A stretch of DNA of 64,000 nucleotides from Gordonia sp. PDNC005 (GCF_016919385.1 NZ_CP070351.1:3782001-3846000); one strand, 5' to 3'. Shown: positions 7,058-17,501, counted from the first letter of the stretch. Program-made: numbers and translations. The notes: a model not told the origin generated them from the sequence alone.

Positions 7058-9925
7058 CTACGGGATGACGTTCACCATGCGGCCGGGAACGTAGATCACC
7101 TTGCGCGGTTCACCGTCGAGCAGCGCGGCGATCTTCTCGTCGGCCAACGCGGCAGCGACGACGGTGGCCTCGTCGGCGTCGGCGGCGACCGTCACCCGAC
7201 TCCGAACCTTGCCCTTGACCTGGACCGGGATCTCAACGCTGTCGTCCACGAGATACCGCTCATCGACCTCGGGGAACGGTCCGCGCGCCAACGATCCGTC
7301 GTGGCCCAGACGACCCCACAGCTCTTCGGCGAGGTGCGGAGCGAGGGGAGCGAGCATCAGCACGACTGCCTCGACCGCCGTCCGCGGCGCGCCATTCGGG
7401 TACGTCTTGGTCAGGTGGTTGGTGAGTTCGATGAGCTTGGCGACGGCGGTGTTGGTCCGCAGGTTCGCAAAGTCGTCACGCACACCCTCCGCGGTGCGCG
7501 CGAGCGCCTTGAGCGTGTCGACGGCGGGTTCGTCGCCGGTCACCCGGACTTCACCCGACTCCTCGTCGACAACCAGACGCCAGACGCGCTGCAGGAAACG
7601 CTGGGCGCCGACGACGTCCTTCGTCGCCCACGGACGCGACTGGTCGAGCGGACCCATCGACATCTCGTACACGCGAAGGGTGTCGGCGCCGTAGTCGCGG
7701 CAGATATCGTCGGGAGCAACGGAGTTCTTGAGCGACTTGCCCATCTTCCCGTACTCCTGATTGACCTCTTCATCCTGGTAGAAGAACTTTCCGTCCTTCT
7801 CCACGACCTCGTCGGCCGGCACGTAGACGCCGCGCGAATCGGTGTACGCGAACGCCTGGATCATGCCCTGGTTGAAGAGTCGGCGGTACGGTTCGACGCT
7901 GGTCACGTAGCCGAGGTCGAACAGCACCTTATGCCAGAAGCGCGAATACAGCAGATGAAGGACCGCGTGCTCCATGCCTCCGATGTACAGGTCCAGACCG
8001 CCCGGATCGTTCGGTCCGTGCAACGCCGGACGCGGACCCATCCAGTACGCCTCGTTCTCCTTGGCGCACAGGGTCTCGTCGTTCGTCGGGTCGATGTACC
8101 GCAGCTGGTACCAGGAGCTGCCCGCCCATTGCGGCATGACGTTGGTGTCGCGCGTGTACGTCTGCACACCGTCGCCGAGATCAAGCTCAACGCTCACCCA
8201 GTCGGTGGCCTTCGCCAGCGGGGGAGACGGCTCACTGTCGGCGTCGTTCGGATCGAACGCGACGGGCGCGTAGTCGGCGACCTCGGGCAACTCGATCGGC
8301 AGCATCGACTCCGGCAGCGCGTGAGGGGCGCCGTCGGCGTCGTACACGATGGGGAACGGCTCACCCCAATAACGCTGACGGGCGAACAGCCAATCTCGCA
8401 GCTTGTACTGAATGGTTCCGGTGCCCGTGCCGTCGGCTTCCAGGCGTTCGATGATCGCGGCCTTCGCGTCGGCCACGGTCAGACCGTTCAGGAAATCGGA
8501 GTTCACCAGCGGGCCGTCACCGGTGAAGGCCGCCTCTGCGATGCCCTCGTCTGAGCCGATCACCTCGAGCAGCGGGAGACCGAAGGCCGTCGCGAACTCA
8601 TAGTCGCGAGTGTCGTGCGCCGGCACCGCCATGATGGCGCCGGTGCCGTAACCGATCAGGACGTAGTCGGCGATGAAGACCGGAACTTGCGCTCCGTTCA
8701 CCGGGTTGGTGGCGTACGCACCGGTGAAGACGCCGGTCTTCTCCTTGTTCTCCTGACGCTCGAGGTCGCTCTTGGCGGCGATCGACGCCCGGTACGCCGC
8801 GACGGCATCGGCCGGGGTGGCGGCACCACCGGTCCAGCGGTCGTCCACGCCTTCGGGCCACGCGTCGGCGACCAGTGCGTCGACCAGCTCGTGCTCAGGT
8901 GCCAGGACCATGTAGCTGGCGCCGAACAGCGTGTCGGGGCGGGTCGTGAACACCTCGATGGGTGAACCGGCCGCAGTCGAGAACTTCACCTGTGCGCCCC
9001 GCGACCGGCCGATCCAGTTGCGCTGCATCGTCTTGACCTTCTCCGGCCAGTCGAGCAGGTCGAGGTCGTCGATCAGTCGGTCCGAGTACGCGGTGATCCG
9101 CATCATCCACTGACGGAGGTTCTTACGGAAGACGGGGAAGTTGCCGCGCTCCGACTTGCCTTCCGCGGTCACCTCCTCGTTCGCGAGCACGGTCCCGAGA
9201 CCGGGGCACCAGTTGACCAGCGAGTTGCTCAGGTAGACGAGACGGTACGAATCGAGGACGTCGTTCCGCTCGGCGGCGGTCAGCTCGGCCCACGCGCGGC
9301 CGTCGTCCAACGAGCGCTCTCCCGACGTGAGAGCCTCGACGAGTTCGGCGATCGGCCGGGCCTTGCCCTGGGCCGGATCGAACCAGGCGTTGTAGATCTG
9401 CAGGAAGATCCACTGAGTCCAGCGGTAGAACTCGACGTCGGTGGTGGCAACGCGGCGTCGTTCGTCATGGCCGAGGCCGAGACGACGGATCTGCCCGAGG
9501 TACCGCTCGATGTTCGCCTCGGTGGTGGTGCGCGGATGGGTGCCCGTCTGCACCGCGTACTGCTCCGCCGGCAGACCGAACGAGTCGAAACCCATCGTGT
9601 GCAGGACGTTCTTACCCGTCATCCGCTGGAAACGGGCGAAGACGTCCGTGCCGATGAAGCCCAGCGGGTGCCCCACATGCAGTCCAGCACCCGACGGATA
9701 CGGGAACATGTCCTGCACGAACAGCTTGTCGTCGGCGTCGGGCTGCGGGCCGTCGAACGCGCTGAAGTCGCCCGCGAGCGGACCGACCGGGTTCGGTGCG
9801 TGGAAGGTGCCGTCGGTCGCCCAACGCTCCTGCCAGCGCGACTCGATCTCACCGGCCGTTGCGGCGGTGTACCGATGCCCGGGAACGAACTCGGCGGGAC
9901 GATGCGAAGAATCAGCGGAGGTCAC
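7058..9925 (-). CDS. leuS: Leucyl-tRNA synthetase
   Basis: A 955-residue class I synthetase that charges tRNA-Leu. The HIGH-type motif [12 protein letters not shown] is at residues 75-86 and the KMSKS-type motif GKMGKSLKN is in the C-terminal part of the catalytic core. The editing (CP1) domain lies between them. GTG start at 9925, close to the divergent membrane protein. Confidence 0.97.
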   Translation of the reverse strand: MTSADSSHRPAEFVPGHRYTAATAGEIESRWQERWATDGTFHAPNPVGPLAGDFSAFDGPQPDADDKLFVQDMFPYPSGAGLHVGHPLGFIGTDVFARFQRMTGKNVLHTMGFDSFGLPAEQYAVQTGTHPRTTTEANIERYLGQIRRLGLGHDERRRVATTDVEFYRWTQWIFLQIYNAWFDPAQGKARPIAELVEALTSGERSLDDGRAWAELTAAERNDVLDSYRLVYLSNSLVNWCPGLGTVLANEEVTAEGKSERGNFPVFRKNLRQWMMRITAYSDRLIDDLDLLDWPEKVKTMQRNWIGRSRGAQVKFSTAAGSPIEVFTTRPDTLFGASYMVLAPEHELVDALVADAWPEGVDDRWTGGAATPADAVAAYRASIAAKSDLERQENKEKTGVFTGAYATNPVNGAQVPVFIADYVLIGYGTGAIMAVPAHDTRDYEFATAFGLPLLEVIGSDEGIAEAAFTGDGPLVNSDFLNGLTVADAKAAIIERLEADGTGTGTIQYKLRDWLFARQRYWGEPFPIVYDADGAPHALPESMLPIELPEVADYAPVAFDPNDADSEPSPPLAKATDWVSVELDLGDGVQTYTRDTNVMPQWAGSSWYQLRYIDPTNDETLCAKENEAYWMGPRPALHGPNDPGGLDLYIGGMEHAVLHLLYSRFWHKVLFDLGYVTSVEPYRRLFNQGMIQAFAYTDSRGVYVPADEVVEKDGKFFYQDEEVNQEYGKMGKSLKNSVAPDDICRDYGADTLRVYEMSMGPLDQSRPWATKDVVGAQRFLQRVWRLVVDEESGEVRVTGDEPAVDTLKALARTAEGVRDDFANLRTNTAVAKLIELTNHLTKTYPNGAPRTAVEAVVLMLAPLAPHLAEELWGRLGHDGSLARGPFPEVDERYLVDDSVEIPVQVKGKVRSRVTVAADADEATVVAAALADEKIAALLDGEPRKVIYVPGRMVNVIP

Positions 9926-10023
9926 CCCACCAGGGTAAATCGTCGCTGTTCGACGCCCAAAAGCACGGTTGCCGTCGTCACACGATTCGAAACGGCGACA
10001 AGGTCGGTCGTACAGTTGGTTCT

Positions 10024-10596
10024 GTGCACATCCTGTCCGTCGTCACCGCCGTTCTCGCGCTTCTACTCGCAGTGTTCTGGGCAGGCGTCGGCACCGCCGG
10101 CCTGCTCGGCGGCATCAAGCGCAATCGGTGGATCGGAGTCCGATCCGACGAGACGATGCGATCCGCCGAGGCATTCGCCGCGGGCAACAAGGCCGCCTCG
10201 CCGGGCTTCCTCTTCGCCGCACTGGTTCTCGCGATCGGAGGTGTGCTCGGATTCTCCGGCGATCTCGGCTTCCTGTTCGCGATCGTCGCCATCGTCGCCG
10301 GGTTCGGCATCGCCGTCCTAGCCGCCGGGTTCGGCGTCCGAGTGGCCGCAGCGGTCCCAGAACCGGAGGACGAGGGAGGATGCAGCTCGGGCTGCTGCTC
10401 CGGCGAGACGACCACTCCCGCCGACGACGGATGCACCGACGACCCGGCCTCCGACTGCGGGACCAGCTCGTGCGGCTCCTGTGCACTTCAGGGCATGTGC
10501 ACCACCGACGGTGCCCCGACTGACCGACCCGCTCACTCCACTCCCGGCGCCGTAATTGATCGGCCCGCTCACTCCGCTCCCGGCGCCGTGCACTGA
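10024..10596 (+). CDS. SdpI-like membrane protein with Cys-rich tail
   Basis: 190 residues. An N-terminal TM helix is followed by [29 protein letters not shown], the conserved cytoplasmic loop of SdpI-family proteins, then two more TM helices (about 65-85 and 90-110). Residues about 118-165 form a tail with eleven Cys ([25 protein letters not shown]) that is not part of the SdpI fold and could bind metal. The last 23 residues are encoded by a 36-bp-period direct repeat and may not be functional. SdpI confers immunity to a toxin in Bacillus; here the role is unknown. Confidence 0.7.
   Translation: MHILSVVTAVLALLLAVFWAGVGTAGLLGGIKRNRWIGVRSDETMRSAEAFAAGNKAASPGFLFAALVLAIGGVLGFSGDLGFLFAIVAIVAGFGIAVLAAGFGVRVAAAVPEPEDEGGCSSGCCSGETTTPADDGCTDDPASDCGTSSCGSCALQGMCTTDGAPTDRPAHSTPGAVIDRPAHSAPGAVH
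10525..10589. repeat. 36-bp-period direct repeat at 3' end of SdpI-like gene
   Basis: A 29-bp unit at 10525-10553 recurs at 10561-10589 with two mismatches (core CCCGCTCACTCC, then CTCCCGGCGCCGT). It encodes [10 protein letters not shown] / [10 protein letters not shown] at the protein C-terminus and ends just before the next gene. It could be part of a dispersed repeat family of the genome. Confidence 0.65.
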
Positions 10597-10601
10597 TCGG
10601 T

Positions 10602-11594
10602 ATGCGCAAGCTTCTGGAGAAGTCGCCGATCGACGGTTTCATTCTGTCGATCTTCGCCGCTGTCGTCGTCGCCGCAGTCTTCCCTGCGGGCGGAGTTTTC
10701 GCCGAGGTGATGGACTGGGTAGTCACCTGCCTGATCGCGCTGCTGTTCTTCCTGTACGGCACCCGGCTGTCGCCTCGCGAGGCGCTCGACGGACTCACCC
10801 ACTGGCGTCTGCACACCACGATTCTGGCGTTCACGTTTGTTCTGTTCCCGATCGTCGGACTTCTGCTGAAGCCCGTGCTGACTCCGATGATCGGCTCCGA
10901 CCTGGCCGCCGGTTTCCTCTACCTCACGTTGGTCCCGTCGACGGTGCAGTCGTCGATCGCTTTCACCTCGATCGCTCGCGGCAACGTGGCAGGCGCCATC
11001 GTCAGCGCGTCGGCGTCCAACCTGATCGGCGTCGTCCTGACCCCAGCGCTGGTGGTGCTGACGATGAGCTCAACCGCTGGTGTTCACATCAGCGGGGACT
11101 CGATCCTGAAGATCTGTCTGCAGATCCTCGTTCCGTTCATCGTCGGACAGCTCGCGCGACCGCTGGTGAGTCCATTCTTGAAGAAGTACGCCGAGCCGAC
11201 CAAATACGTCGATCGGGGTTCGATCGTCCTTGTTGTCTATGTCGCGTTCAGCGAGGGCGTGCAATCTGGACTGTGGAGCAGAGTGACCGCGTTCGAGGTG
11301 ATCATGGTGGCGGTGGTGTCACTGGTGTTGGTCTGCGTGATGCTGGCTTTGACGTGGTACGTCCCGCGGCGGATGGGCTTCGACCGGGCCGACTCGATCG
11401 CGATCCAGTTCTGCGGGACCAAGAAGAGCCTCGCAACCGGTCTCCCACTGGCGAGCGTCATGTTCGGAGGTTCGATCGTCGGCTTCATGGTGCTGCCGTT
11501 GATGATCTTCCACCAGATCCAGCTTGTGCTCTGCGCATGGTTGTCGGCCCGCTACGGTCGTGACGCTCCGGCCCAGGAGACTCAGGTCGCCTGA
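10602..11594 (+). CDS. Bile acid:sodium symporter-family transporter (SBF-like)
   Basis: A 330-residue protein with about ten TM helices matching the bacterial SBF/BASS-like family. Conserved parts are ALLFFLYGTRLSPREAL, TLVPSTVQSSIAFTSIARGN (the discontinuous-helix ion site) and FCGTKKSLATGLPLA. It likely imports an organic anion with sodium; substrate unknown. It starts 6 bp after the SdpI-like gene and may be co-transcribed. It overlaps the convergent DedA gene by 13 bp. Confidence 0.85.
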   Translation: MRKLLEKSPIDGFILSIFAAVVVAAVFPAGGVFAEVMDWVVTCLIALLFFLYGTRLSPREALDGLTHWRLHTTILAFTFVLFPIVGLLLKPVLTPMIGSDLAAGFLYLTLVPSTVQSSIAFTSIARGNVAGAIVSASASNLIGVVLTPALVVLTMSSTAGVHISGDSILKICLQILVPFIVGQLARPLVSPFLKKYAEPTKYVDRGSIVLVVYVAFSEGVQSGLWSRVTAFEVIMVAVVSLVLVCVMLALTWYVPRRMGFDRADSIAIQFCGTKKSLATGLPLASVMFGGSIVGFMVLPLMIFHQIQLVLCAWLSARYGRDAPAQETQVA

Positions 11595-12196
11595 GTCTGG
11601 CGAACGCGCCGATAGATCAGAAACGCCAACGACAGCAGTCCGACGCCGATCGCGACCATCAGCGCGACGTCGGCGCCGAGGGTGGCTCCAACCGCCCACG
11701 AGATGAGCAGGACCGTCGCCGTCCAACTGACCGCTCCGATGGCACTCGCCACCGCGAAGCGTCGGAACGGCATCCGGCGGGCGCCTGCGACCAGGGGGAT
11801 CAGACTCCTGACGAAGCCGATCCACCGCGCGGAGGCGACGGCGACGATCGCGTCACCGGGACTCGGCGCCTGTCGGCGCGCCCGGATCATGCGGCGTGTC
11901 ATGCGGCGGCCCAATCGGGTGGCGCTCAGTCGAGGACCGAATCCTCGGCCCACCCAATAGCCGGTCCAATCACCCGCAATCGCGGCCAGTGCGCTCAGGA
12001 CGATGAGGACGCCGATGTGCGCAGATCCGATCGAGGCGACCACACCTGCTGCGATCAGCACACCCTCGCTCGGCACCACCACACCCACGACGACCACGGA
12101 CGTCTCGATGTACACAACGCCCGCGGTGATCGCGTACACCGCCCACGCGGGTGCCGCATCGATCCACGACGTCAACTGATCGGTCAGGAACTGCAT
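11582..12196 (-). CDS. DedA-family membrane protein
   Basis: A 204-residue DedA/SNARE-associated-fold protein. IETSVVVVGVVVPSEGVLIAAG contains the re-entrant segment; GDWTGYWVGRGFGPR and RWIGFVRSLIPLVAGARRMPFRRF carry the conserved G-D-x-x-G-Y and F-x-R-x-x-x-P-x-x-A-G signatures, followed by C-terminal TM helices. DedA proteins move phospholipids or maintain membrane potential. Start at ATG 12196; the longer frame is a shadow of the neighbouring gene. Confidence 0.85.
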   Translation of the reverse strand: MQFLTDQLTSWIDAAPAWAVYAITAGVVYIETSVVVVGVVVPSEGVLIAAGVVASIGSAHIGVLIVLSALAAIAGDWTGYWVGRGFGPRLSATRLGRRMTRRMIRARRQAPSPGDAIVAVASARWIGFVRSLIPLVAGARRMPFRRFAVASAIGAVSWTATVLLISWAVGATLGADVALMVAIGVGLLSLAFLIYRRVRQTQAT

Positions 12197-12218
12197 TCCG
12201 GTGTCAACCGCGGGGCGG

Positions 12219-12812
12219 TCAGTTGTCTTCCGGGCGCAGGGGATACGTGGACAACAGCGGCAGCGGCCACGGCTGTCGCTGCAGGACTCGCTGCCAGACG
12301 TCGACCGACGGTTCCGACAACAGATCCGTCGGGAGTCCGGGCGCCACGATCCAGCTGCTCTCGGCGAGCTCGTCGTCCAACTGCCCGGCCTCCCAGCCCG
12401 CATACCCGGCGAAGATCCGAACGCCGGTGAGGACGGTCGCCATCTCCTCCGGGTCGGCGTCGAGGTCGACCATCGCGACAGGTCCGAGCACCTGATGGAG
12501 TTTGGGCTGCTTGGCGACATCGACGCCGGCTTTCGCCACTCCAAGACATAGGGCGGACGATGTGCCGACCGGGCCGCCGACGAAGACCGCGCGTGGACTG
12601 GCCGCCAGATCGGCCCAGCGCGGGAGGATGTTGTGGACGGCGGCGTCGCTCATCCGGTTGAGGACAACGCCGAGGGTGCCCTGCTCGTCGTGCTCGATCA
12701 CATAGACGACGGTCCGCACGAACGTCTCGCCTGACAGCGCCGTGGACGCGATCAGAAGCGCCCCGGGAGCCACCTCGGGTCGATCGTGAATGAACTCACC
12801 GCCGGACACCAT
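12219..12812 (-). CDS. UPF0301 (YqgE/AlgH) family protein
   Basis: A 197-residue YqgE/AlgH protein. Family marks: GALLIASTALSGETFVRTVVYVIEHDEQGTLG (cut here for reference to the S-x-x-x-F-x-x-V-V-Y pattern) and GVRIFAGYAGWEAGQLDDELAESSW. Function unknown. ATG at 12812 chosen because the family homology begins there; the frame extends upstream through the divergent MFS gene. Twenty-two bp upstream of DedA in the same direction. Confidence 0.88.
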   Translation of the reverse strand: MVSGGEFIHDRPEVAPGALLIASTALSGETFVRTVVYVIEHDEQGTLGVVLNRMSDAAVHNILPRWADLAASPRAVFVGGPVGTSSALCLGVAKAGVDVAKQPKLHQVLGPVAMVDLDADPEEMATVLTGVRIFAGYAGWEAGQLDDELAESSWIVAPGLPTDLLSEPSVDVWQRVLQRQPWPLPLLSTYPLRPEDN

Positions 12813-12956
12813 CCCATCATGACACCAGATGGCTCGCGACGGCCGCGACGCGGCCACGACGTTGCCCGAATCGGGTCGTTCATGACAGACCGGGAAACCA
12901 TTCATGTGACGTGCGCCGACCGTGCGAACCAAGTTGTCCGCCGTCGGTACGATCGA

Positions 12957-14258
12957 GTGGTGAGCTTCTGGTCGCAGGTCAAGTCCCCGGGCCTGCTTCG
13001 CCTGCTCGGAGTCAGGGTGTTGAGCCAGCTCAGCGACGGTGCGTTTCAGGCGGCGCTCGCGTTCTCGATCTTGTTCAACCCGGATCGGCACACCGACCCG
13101 ATCGCTATCGCCGCCGGATTCGCCGTTCTCCTTCTTCCGTACTCGGTACTCGGTCCGTTCGCCGGTGCGCTGCTCGACCATTGGGACAGGCGCCGCGTCC
13201 TGGTCTGGGTGAACGTCCTACGGGCCCTCGCCGTCGTTCTCGTCGCCATCACGATGAGTGCCAATGTTCCCGACACTGCCGTCCTGCTGGCCGCACTGGT
13301 CGTGACCGGATGCAGTCGCTTCGTCGCATCAGGTCTGTCCGCCGGACTGCCGCATGTGGCGCCCGCGTCCGTGATCATCGAGATGAACGCCGTGTTCACC
13401 ACTCTCGGTGCCGCGATGCTGGCCGCAGGCGCCGCAGTGTCGACGGTGCTGAGGGCGATTTTCGGCGCAGACAACGCCGGCTCGGGGGCGACCCTTCTGT
13501 CCGGTGCCGTGTTCGCCCTCTGTTCCGGACTGCTCGCTGCGACCTTCGCCCCCAAGCGCCTCGGACCCGACAGGCCCGACGGCGCGGGCCACTCCGCTCT
13601 GTACTCGATGGGGCGTGGGCTCGCCCACGGCATCCGCGCAGTCGCCGACCATCCCAGCGTGGCCGTCGTCCTCGGCGCCATCGGCGTCCACCGCATCGTC
13701 TTCGGTATGAACACGCTGATGTTCCTGCTGATCGTCCGCAACTTCGACCTCGGATGGCCGCTGTTCACCAACGTCCGTGCGATGGCGGCGATCGGCGCCG
13801 CAGTCGCCCTCGGTGCGCTCATCGCAGCCGTCTCGACTCCGTGGTCCGTCCACCATTTCGGGCGTCGCCGCACAGTCGCCTGTGCACTTCTGGTCGGCGC
13901 GCTGGCCGAAGCGCTCATCGGGCCGCTGCAGGCGGCGACCGTGCTGCTCAGCGCAGGTCTGCTCGGACTGGCCGGCCAGACGGTGAAGCTGTGCGGCGAC
14001 GTCGCCATGCAGTGCGACGTCCCCGACTCGTACCGCGGGCAGGTGTTCGCCGTTCAGGACGCCCTGTTCAACTCGGCTTTCGTGGCGGCCGCTTTCATCG
14101 CCGCACTGGTGATCCCGGCCAACGGATTCTCGATCGGGCTGATCTCCGTGGGGACGATCCTCTACGTCGTCGGGGCCGCGTTCGTCTGGCGGTCGAACCC
14201 GGTGGCCGTCGAAGGCCCCGACCCGGCCACCGTGGAACGCGAACAACACCTCGTCTGA
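12957..14258 (+). CDS. MFS transporter
   Basis: About 433 residues with around twelve TM helices. The segment LLPYSVLGPFAGALLDHWDRRRVLVW is the loop 2-3 motif (G-x-x-x-D-x-x-x-R-R) of exporter-type MFS proteins. HHFGRRRTVACALL is the equivalent motif in the second half. Start GTG at 12957 or 12960. Cargo unknown. Divergent from YqgE. Confidence 0.82.
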   Translation: MVSFWSQVKSPGLLRLLGVRVLSQLSDGAFQAALAFSILFNPDRHTDPIAIAAGFAVLLLPYSVLGPFAGALLDHWDRRRVLVWVNVLRALAVVLVAITMSANVPDTAVLLAALVVTGCSRFVASGLSAGLPHVAPASVIIEMNAVFTTLGAAMLAAGAAVSTVLRAIFGADNAGSGATLLSGAVFALCSGLLAATFAPKRLGPDRPDGAGHSALYSMGRGLAHGIRAVADHPSVAVVLGAIGVHRIVFGMNTLMFLLIVRNFDLGWPLFTNVRAMAAIGAAVALGALIAAVSTPWSVHHFGRRRTVACALLVGALAEALIGPLQAATVLLSAGLLGLAGQTVKLCGDVAMQCDVPDSYRGQVFAVQDALFNSAFVAAAFIAALVIPANGFSIGLISVGTILYVVGAAFVWRSNPVAVEGPDPATVEREQHLV

Positions 14259-14270
14259 CCCGCCGACCTC

Positions 14271-14663
14271 CTAGGGGATCGGCCTCGAAGTGTCGGCGTA
14301 CCCGTCCCCGTCGGAGTCGATGAGGACTGTGTCGTCGGAACTGTCGCCATCGGTGTCGAGAGAGGACTCGCGCGGCCTGTCGACCGTCCGCGCCGAGTCT
14401 GCTGGGCGCTCCCAGAGTCCCTTCCCGCCGTCGGTGAACACCGAATCGGGGTGCCCGTTGTCGTCGAGGTCGAGCGCCGATCGATCGGCGACGCCGTCGC
14501 CGTCTGAATCCCACATGGCGTCGTCTACGCGACCGTCGCCGTCGAAATCGAGCGCCACGGCGTCGAACAGGCCGTCACCCGACAGGTCCAGATCGGCGGG
14601 GGAACGCCACGACGAGAGGTCGCCGTCGCCGGTGCCGAATCCGTACTCGATGACGGGGTCCAT
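14271..14663 (-). CDS. Acidic Asp-rich repeat protein, EF-hand-like calcium-binding loops
   Basis: A 130-residue protein with at least six DxDxDGxxD-type loops in tandem (DLDLSGDGLFD, DFDGDGRVDD, DSDGDGVADR, DLDDNGHPDS, DTDGDSSDD, DSDGDGYADT), spaced about 12-15 residues apart for the first four, with a 26-residue gap holding a Trp before the last two. These resemble calcium-binding dockerin/thrombospondin-3 loops. No signal peptide is visible with the ATG at 14663. In mycobacteria a comparable acidic protein sits beside pcnA. Role unknown. Confidence 0.65.
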   Translation of the reverse strand: MDPVIEYGFGTGDGDLSSWRSPADLDLSGDGLFDAVALDFDGDGRVDDAMWDSDGDGVADRSALDLDDNGHPDSVFTDGGKGLWERPADSARTVDRPRESSLDTDGDSSDDTVLIDSDGDGYADTSRPIP

Positions 14664-14727
14664 ACCAGTTAGACGCACAGATCCCGTCCGCGGTTCCGCT
14701 GCCTGCGGCGCGTCGCCCGATCGCCGG

Positions 14728-15825
14728 TCAGTACCCCATGGTGCGAATGGCGTTCGCGAGATCGTCGAGCTGCTCGCGCCGCACATCGAGGTGCGGGGAC
14801 ACCCGCAGGAACGACCGGTCGCCCGCCAGTGGTGCTCGCCATGGCTCTGCTGCGGTCACCAGAATTCCCGACTGCAGCAGTTTCGCCTTCGCGGCGTGCA
14901 GGTCGGACGGTCCCCATCCCGGCGGCGGCGCGAGTGTCACCAGCGCTGACGCCTCGTCGACGGGCTCGACCACCTCCCAGCTGCCGATTCCGTTGAGACG
15001 TTCACGGGTGATGCGGCCGATGGCTGCGAGCTCCGAGTACACGCGGTCCGGGCCGATCTCGATCACCTCGGCGACCGCTTGACCGAGCCCGAGCTGACCT
15101 GCGATGAACGACTCGGAGAAGAACACGTCGATATGCGCGAGCGCGTCGGGTCGGACCGCGACGAAACCGATTCCGCGTGGGCCGGTCAGCCACTTGCGCG
15201 CGGTGCCGTACACCGCGTCGGCGCCCGTCACGGTCGGCACGTGGCCGACGGACTGGGCCATGTCGACGACGACGGGCACGCCCGCGTTGTGCGCGACCTC
15301 GACGATCTGTTCCACCGGCTGCACCACACCACTCGCCGAGCCGATGTGGCAGACGTGGATGAAGTCGGGCTGCTCGAACTGCAGCATGTTCTCCAGCGCG
15401 TCGACATCGATGCGACCGTAGACGTCGGCGTCGGGCAGCGCCCGGACCGCGAAGTTCCGCCGCTCGAACTCGGCGAGGTTCGGGCCGAACTCGTTCTTTC
15501 CGACCCACACGATCGGCGACATGGGCAACGCCCAACCGTTGAGCAGTGCGCGCATCGCCGCGCGTGCACTGTCCCGATAGGAGACCTCCTCCGGGCTGTG
15601 CCCGATGAGGGAGGCGATCGCCGCGCGGCTCGCGTCGAGTGCTTCCGCCTGTTCGTCGGCTGCAACGTATGCGCCACGTTCGGCTTCACGCTCAAGGTGT
15701 CGGGTGATCGATTCGACAGTCGACCGTGACGATCGTCCCGCCGACGCCGCATCCAGATGTGCGAGCGACGGCTCTGCTCGCGCTGCATGCCACTGTTCCC
15801 CGAGTTCACTGCAGTACATGGTCAC
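14728..15825 (-). CDS. Class V aminotransferase-fold PLP enzyme, EgtE-like
   Basis: 365 residues. PLP fold type I: substrate/cofactor motif VDMAQSVGHV with the Asp-x-Ala-Gln pattern, and catalytic Lys in YGTARKWLTGPRGIGFVAV. The arrangement resembles mycobacterial EgtE, the ergothioneine C-S lyase (similar opening LGEQWHAARAE...HLDAA and NEFGPNLA), but no other egt gene is in the window, so it may be a paralogue. GTG at 15825 has GAGGG 7 bp upstream; ATG 15819 is the alternative. Confidence 0.68.
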   Translation of the reverse strand: MTMYCSELGEQWHAARAEPSLAHLDAASAGRSSRSTVESITRHLEREAERGAYVAADEQAEALDASRAAIASLIGHSPEEVSYRDSARAAMRALLNGWALPMSPIVWVGKNEFGPNLAEFERRNFAVRALPDADVYGRIDVDALENMLQFEQPDFIHVCHIGSASGVVQPVEQIVEVAHNAGVPVVVDMAQSVGHVPTVTGADAVYGTARKWLTGPRGIGFVAVRPDALAHIDVFFSESFIAGQLGLGQAVAEVIEIGPDRVYSELAAIGRITRERLNGIGSWEVVEPVDEASALVTLAPPPGWGPSDLHAAKAKLLQSGILVTAAEPWRAPLAGDRSFLRVSPHLDVRREQLDDLANAIRTMGY

Positions 15826-15934
15826 GAATCTACCCTCGGTGCTGATCGGGCGAACACGACGACGATCACAGCCCGGGAAACTATCCGGGGTGAACGCTCC
15901 GGGAAAGTCAGACGGCTGAACGACGCACCGCCGA

Positions 15935-17440
15935 TCAGCGAGCCGAACGCTCCGCCCACCAGGCCCGAAGTGCGGCTTCCGCGTCGTCGTGGCTCATCGG
16001 ACCGGCGTCGAGCCGCAGTTCCTTGAGGTACCGCCACGCTTCACCGACGAGGGGACCCGGAGGGAGACCGAGGAGGGCCATGATGGCGTTGCCGTCTAGG
16101 TCGGGGCGTACCCGGTCGAGGTCTTCCGCCTCCTTGAGGACTGCGATGCGCTGTTCCAGCTCGTCGTAGGTCTCCTGGAGCTTCCGGGCGCGTCGACGGT
16201 TCCGGGTGGTGCAATCGGCGCGCACCAGCTTGTGCAGGCGGTCGAGCAGGGGACCGGCGTCGGCGACGTAGCGGCGAACCGCGGAGTCGGTCCACCTTCC
16301 CTCGCCGTACCCGTGAAAGCGCAGGTGCAGGAATACCAGCTGCGACACGTCGTCGACGATCGCCTTGGGATACTTGAGCGCACGCATGCGCTTTCGGACC
16401 ATCTTCGCGCCGACCACCTCGTGGTGGTGGAAGCTGACGCCGCCGCCGTCTTCGTGACGACGGGTGGCCGGCTTTCCGATGTCGTGAAGAAGCGCCGCCC
16501 ACCGCAGCACGAGGTCGGGGTCGCCGGTCTCCAGGTCGACCGCCTGCTTCAACACCGTGAGCGAGTGCTGGTAGACGTCCTTGTGCTGGTGATGCTCGTC
16601 GATCGTCAGCTTCATGCCGGGGATCTCCGGTAGCACCCGCTCCGCCAGTCCCGACTCGACGAACAAGTCGACACCGTCGAGTGGGAACTCGCCCAGGATC
16701 ATCTTGTCGAGTTCCACTCGGACTCGCTCGACGGTGATCCGGTCGATCTGCTCGGCCATCTCGCGTGTCGCGTCGAGCACCCGGTCGGCCAGCGCGAATC
16801 CGAGTTGTGACACGAATCGAACACCTCGCAGCATGCGGAGGGGATCGTCGTTGAACGAGTTCTCGGGCGCAGACGGGGTGTCGATGACTCCTGCGAGCAG
16901 ATCGCTCATGCCGTCGAGAGGATCGCAGAACTCCTGGGTCCCGTCCGGCAGAAGCCGAACGGCCATCGCATTCACCCGGAAGTCACGACGGATCAGGTCA
17001 CCGTCGAGCGTGTCGCCGAAGGTGACGATCGGGTTTCGACTCACCTGGTCGTACATGTCGGATCGGAATGTCGTGATCTCGACCATGTGGTCGTCGAACT
17101 GTGCGCTGACGGTCCCGAATTCGATGCCGGTGTCCCACACCGCAGGCGCCCAGCCGCGCAGGATCTCGCTGATCACCTCGGGTCGAGCGTCGGTCGTGAA
17201 ATCGAGGTCGTTGCCCAGCCTGCCGAGCACCGCGTCTCGCACCGAGCCTCCGACCAGGTACAACTCGTGTCCTCTGTCGGCGAATCGGGCAGCCAACGGC
17301 GTCACGACGTCGCTCAGAGAAGCAAGGGTGACACTCGCCGCCGCAAGGAGGCGGGTACGACGTTCGGCGCGAGCGTCGTCCCTCGCGCCACCGCTCTGCG
17401 CACTGCCGGTCATGAGATGCAAGACTACCGACCCCGACAT
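15935..17440 (-). CDS. pcnA: CCA tRNA nucleotidyltransferase
   Basis: 501 residues. It adds or repairs the CCA end of tRNA. The nucleotidyltransferase head LVGGSVRDAVLGRLGNDLDF carries the catalytic DxD. RRDFRVNAMA and the LRMLRGVRFVSQLGF segments are family signatures. An HD phosphohydrolase domain (LLHDIGKP, HHHEVVG) follows, as in actinobacterial members. Matches the Rv3907c position next to mutT4. Start ATG 17440, alternative ATG 17413. Confidence 0.93.
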   Translation of the reverse strand: MSGSVVLHLMTGSAQSGGARDDARAERRTRLLAAASVTLASLSDVVTPLAARFADRGHELYLVGGSVRDAVLGRLGNDLDFTTDARPEVISEILRGWAPAVWDTGIEFGTVSAQFDDHMVEITTFRSDMYDQVSRNPIVTFGDTLDGDLIRRDFRVNAMAVRLLPDGTQEFCDPLDGMSDLLAGVIDTPSAPENSFNDDPLRMLRGVRFVSQLGFALADRVLDATREMAEQIDRITVERVRVELDKMILGEFPLDGVDLFVESGLAERVLPEIPGMKLTIDEHHQHKDVYQHSLTVLKQAVDLETGDPDLVLRWAALLHDIGKPATRRHEDGGGVSFHHHEVVGAKMVRKRMRALKYPKAIVDDVSQLVFLHLRFHGYGEGRWTDSAVRRYVADAGPLLDRLHKLVRADCTTRNRRRARKLQETYDELEQRIAVLKEAEDLDRVRPDLDGNAIMALLGLPPGPLVGEAWRYLKELRLDAGPMSHDDAEAALRAWWAERSAR

Positions 17441-17501
17441 GCGGCTCGCGCGGTCAGCCTTCGATAGCTAACAGACGGTAACGAACGGCTAGCATCGGAG
17501 T

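Noticed and set aside
7046..8554. 502-codon plus-strand frame opposite leuS
   Set aside because: Mirror frame of leuS; Arg/Val/His-rich composition typical of antisense reading.
9796..10023. Upstream extension of the SdpI-like gene
   Set aside because: It overlaps the divergent leuS start and lacks hydrophobic or conserved sequence; GTG 10024 begins the family match.
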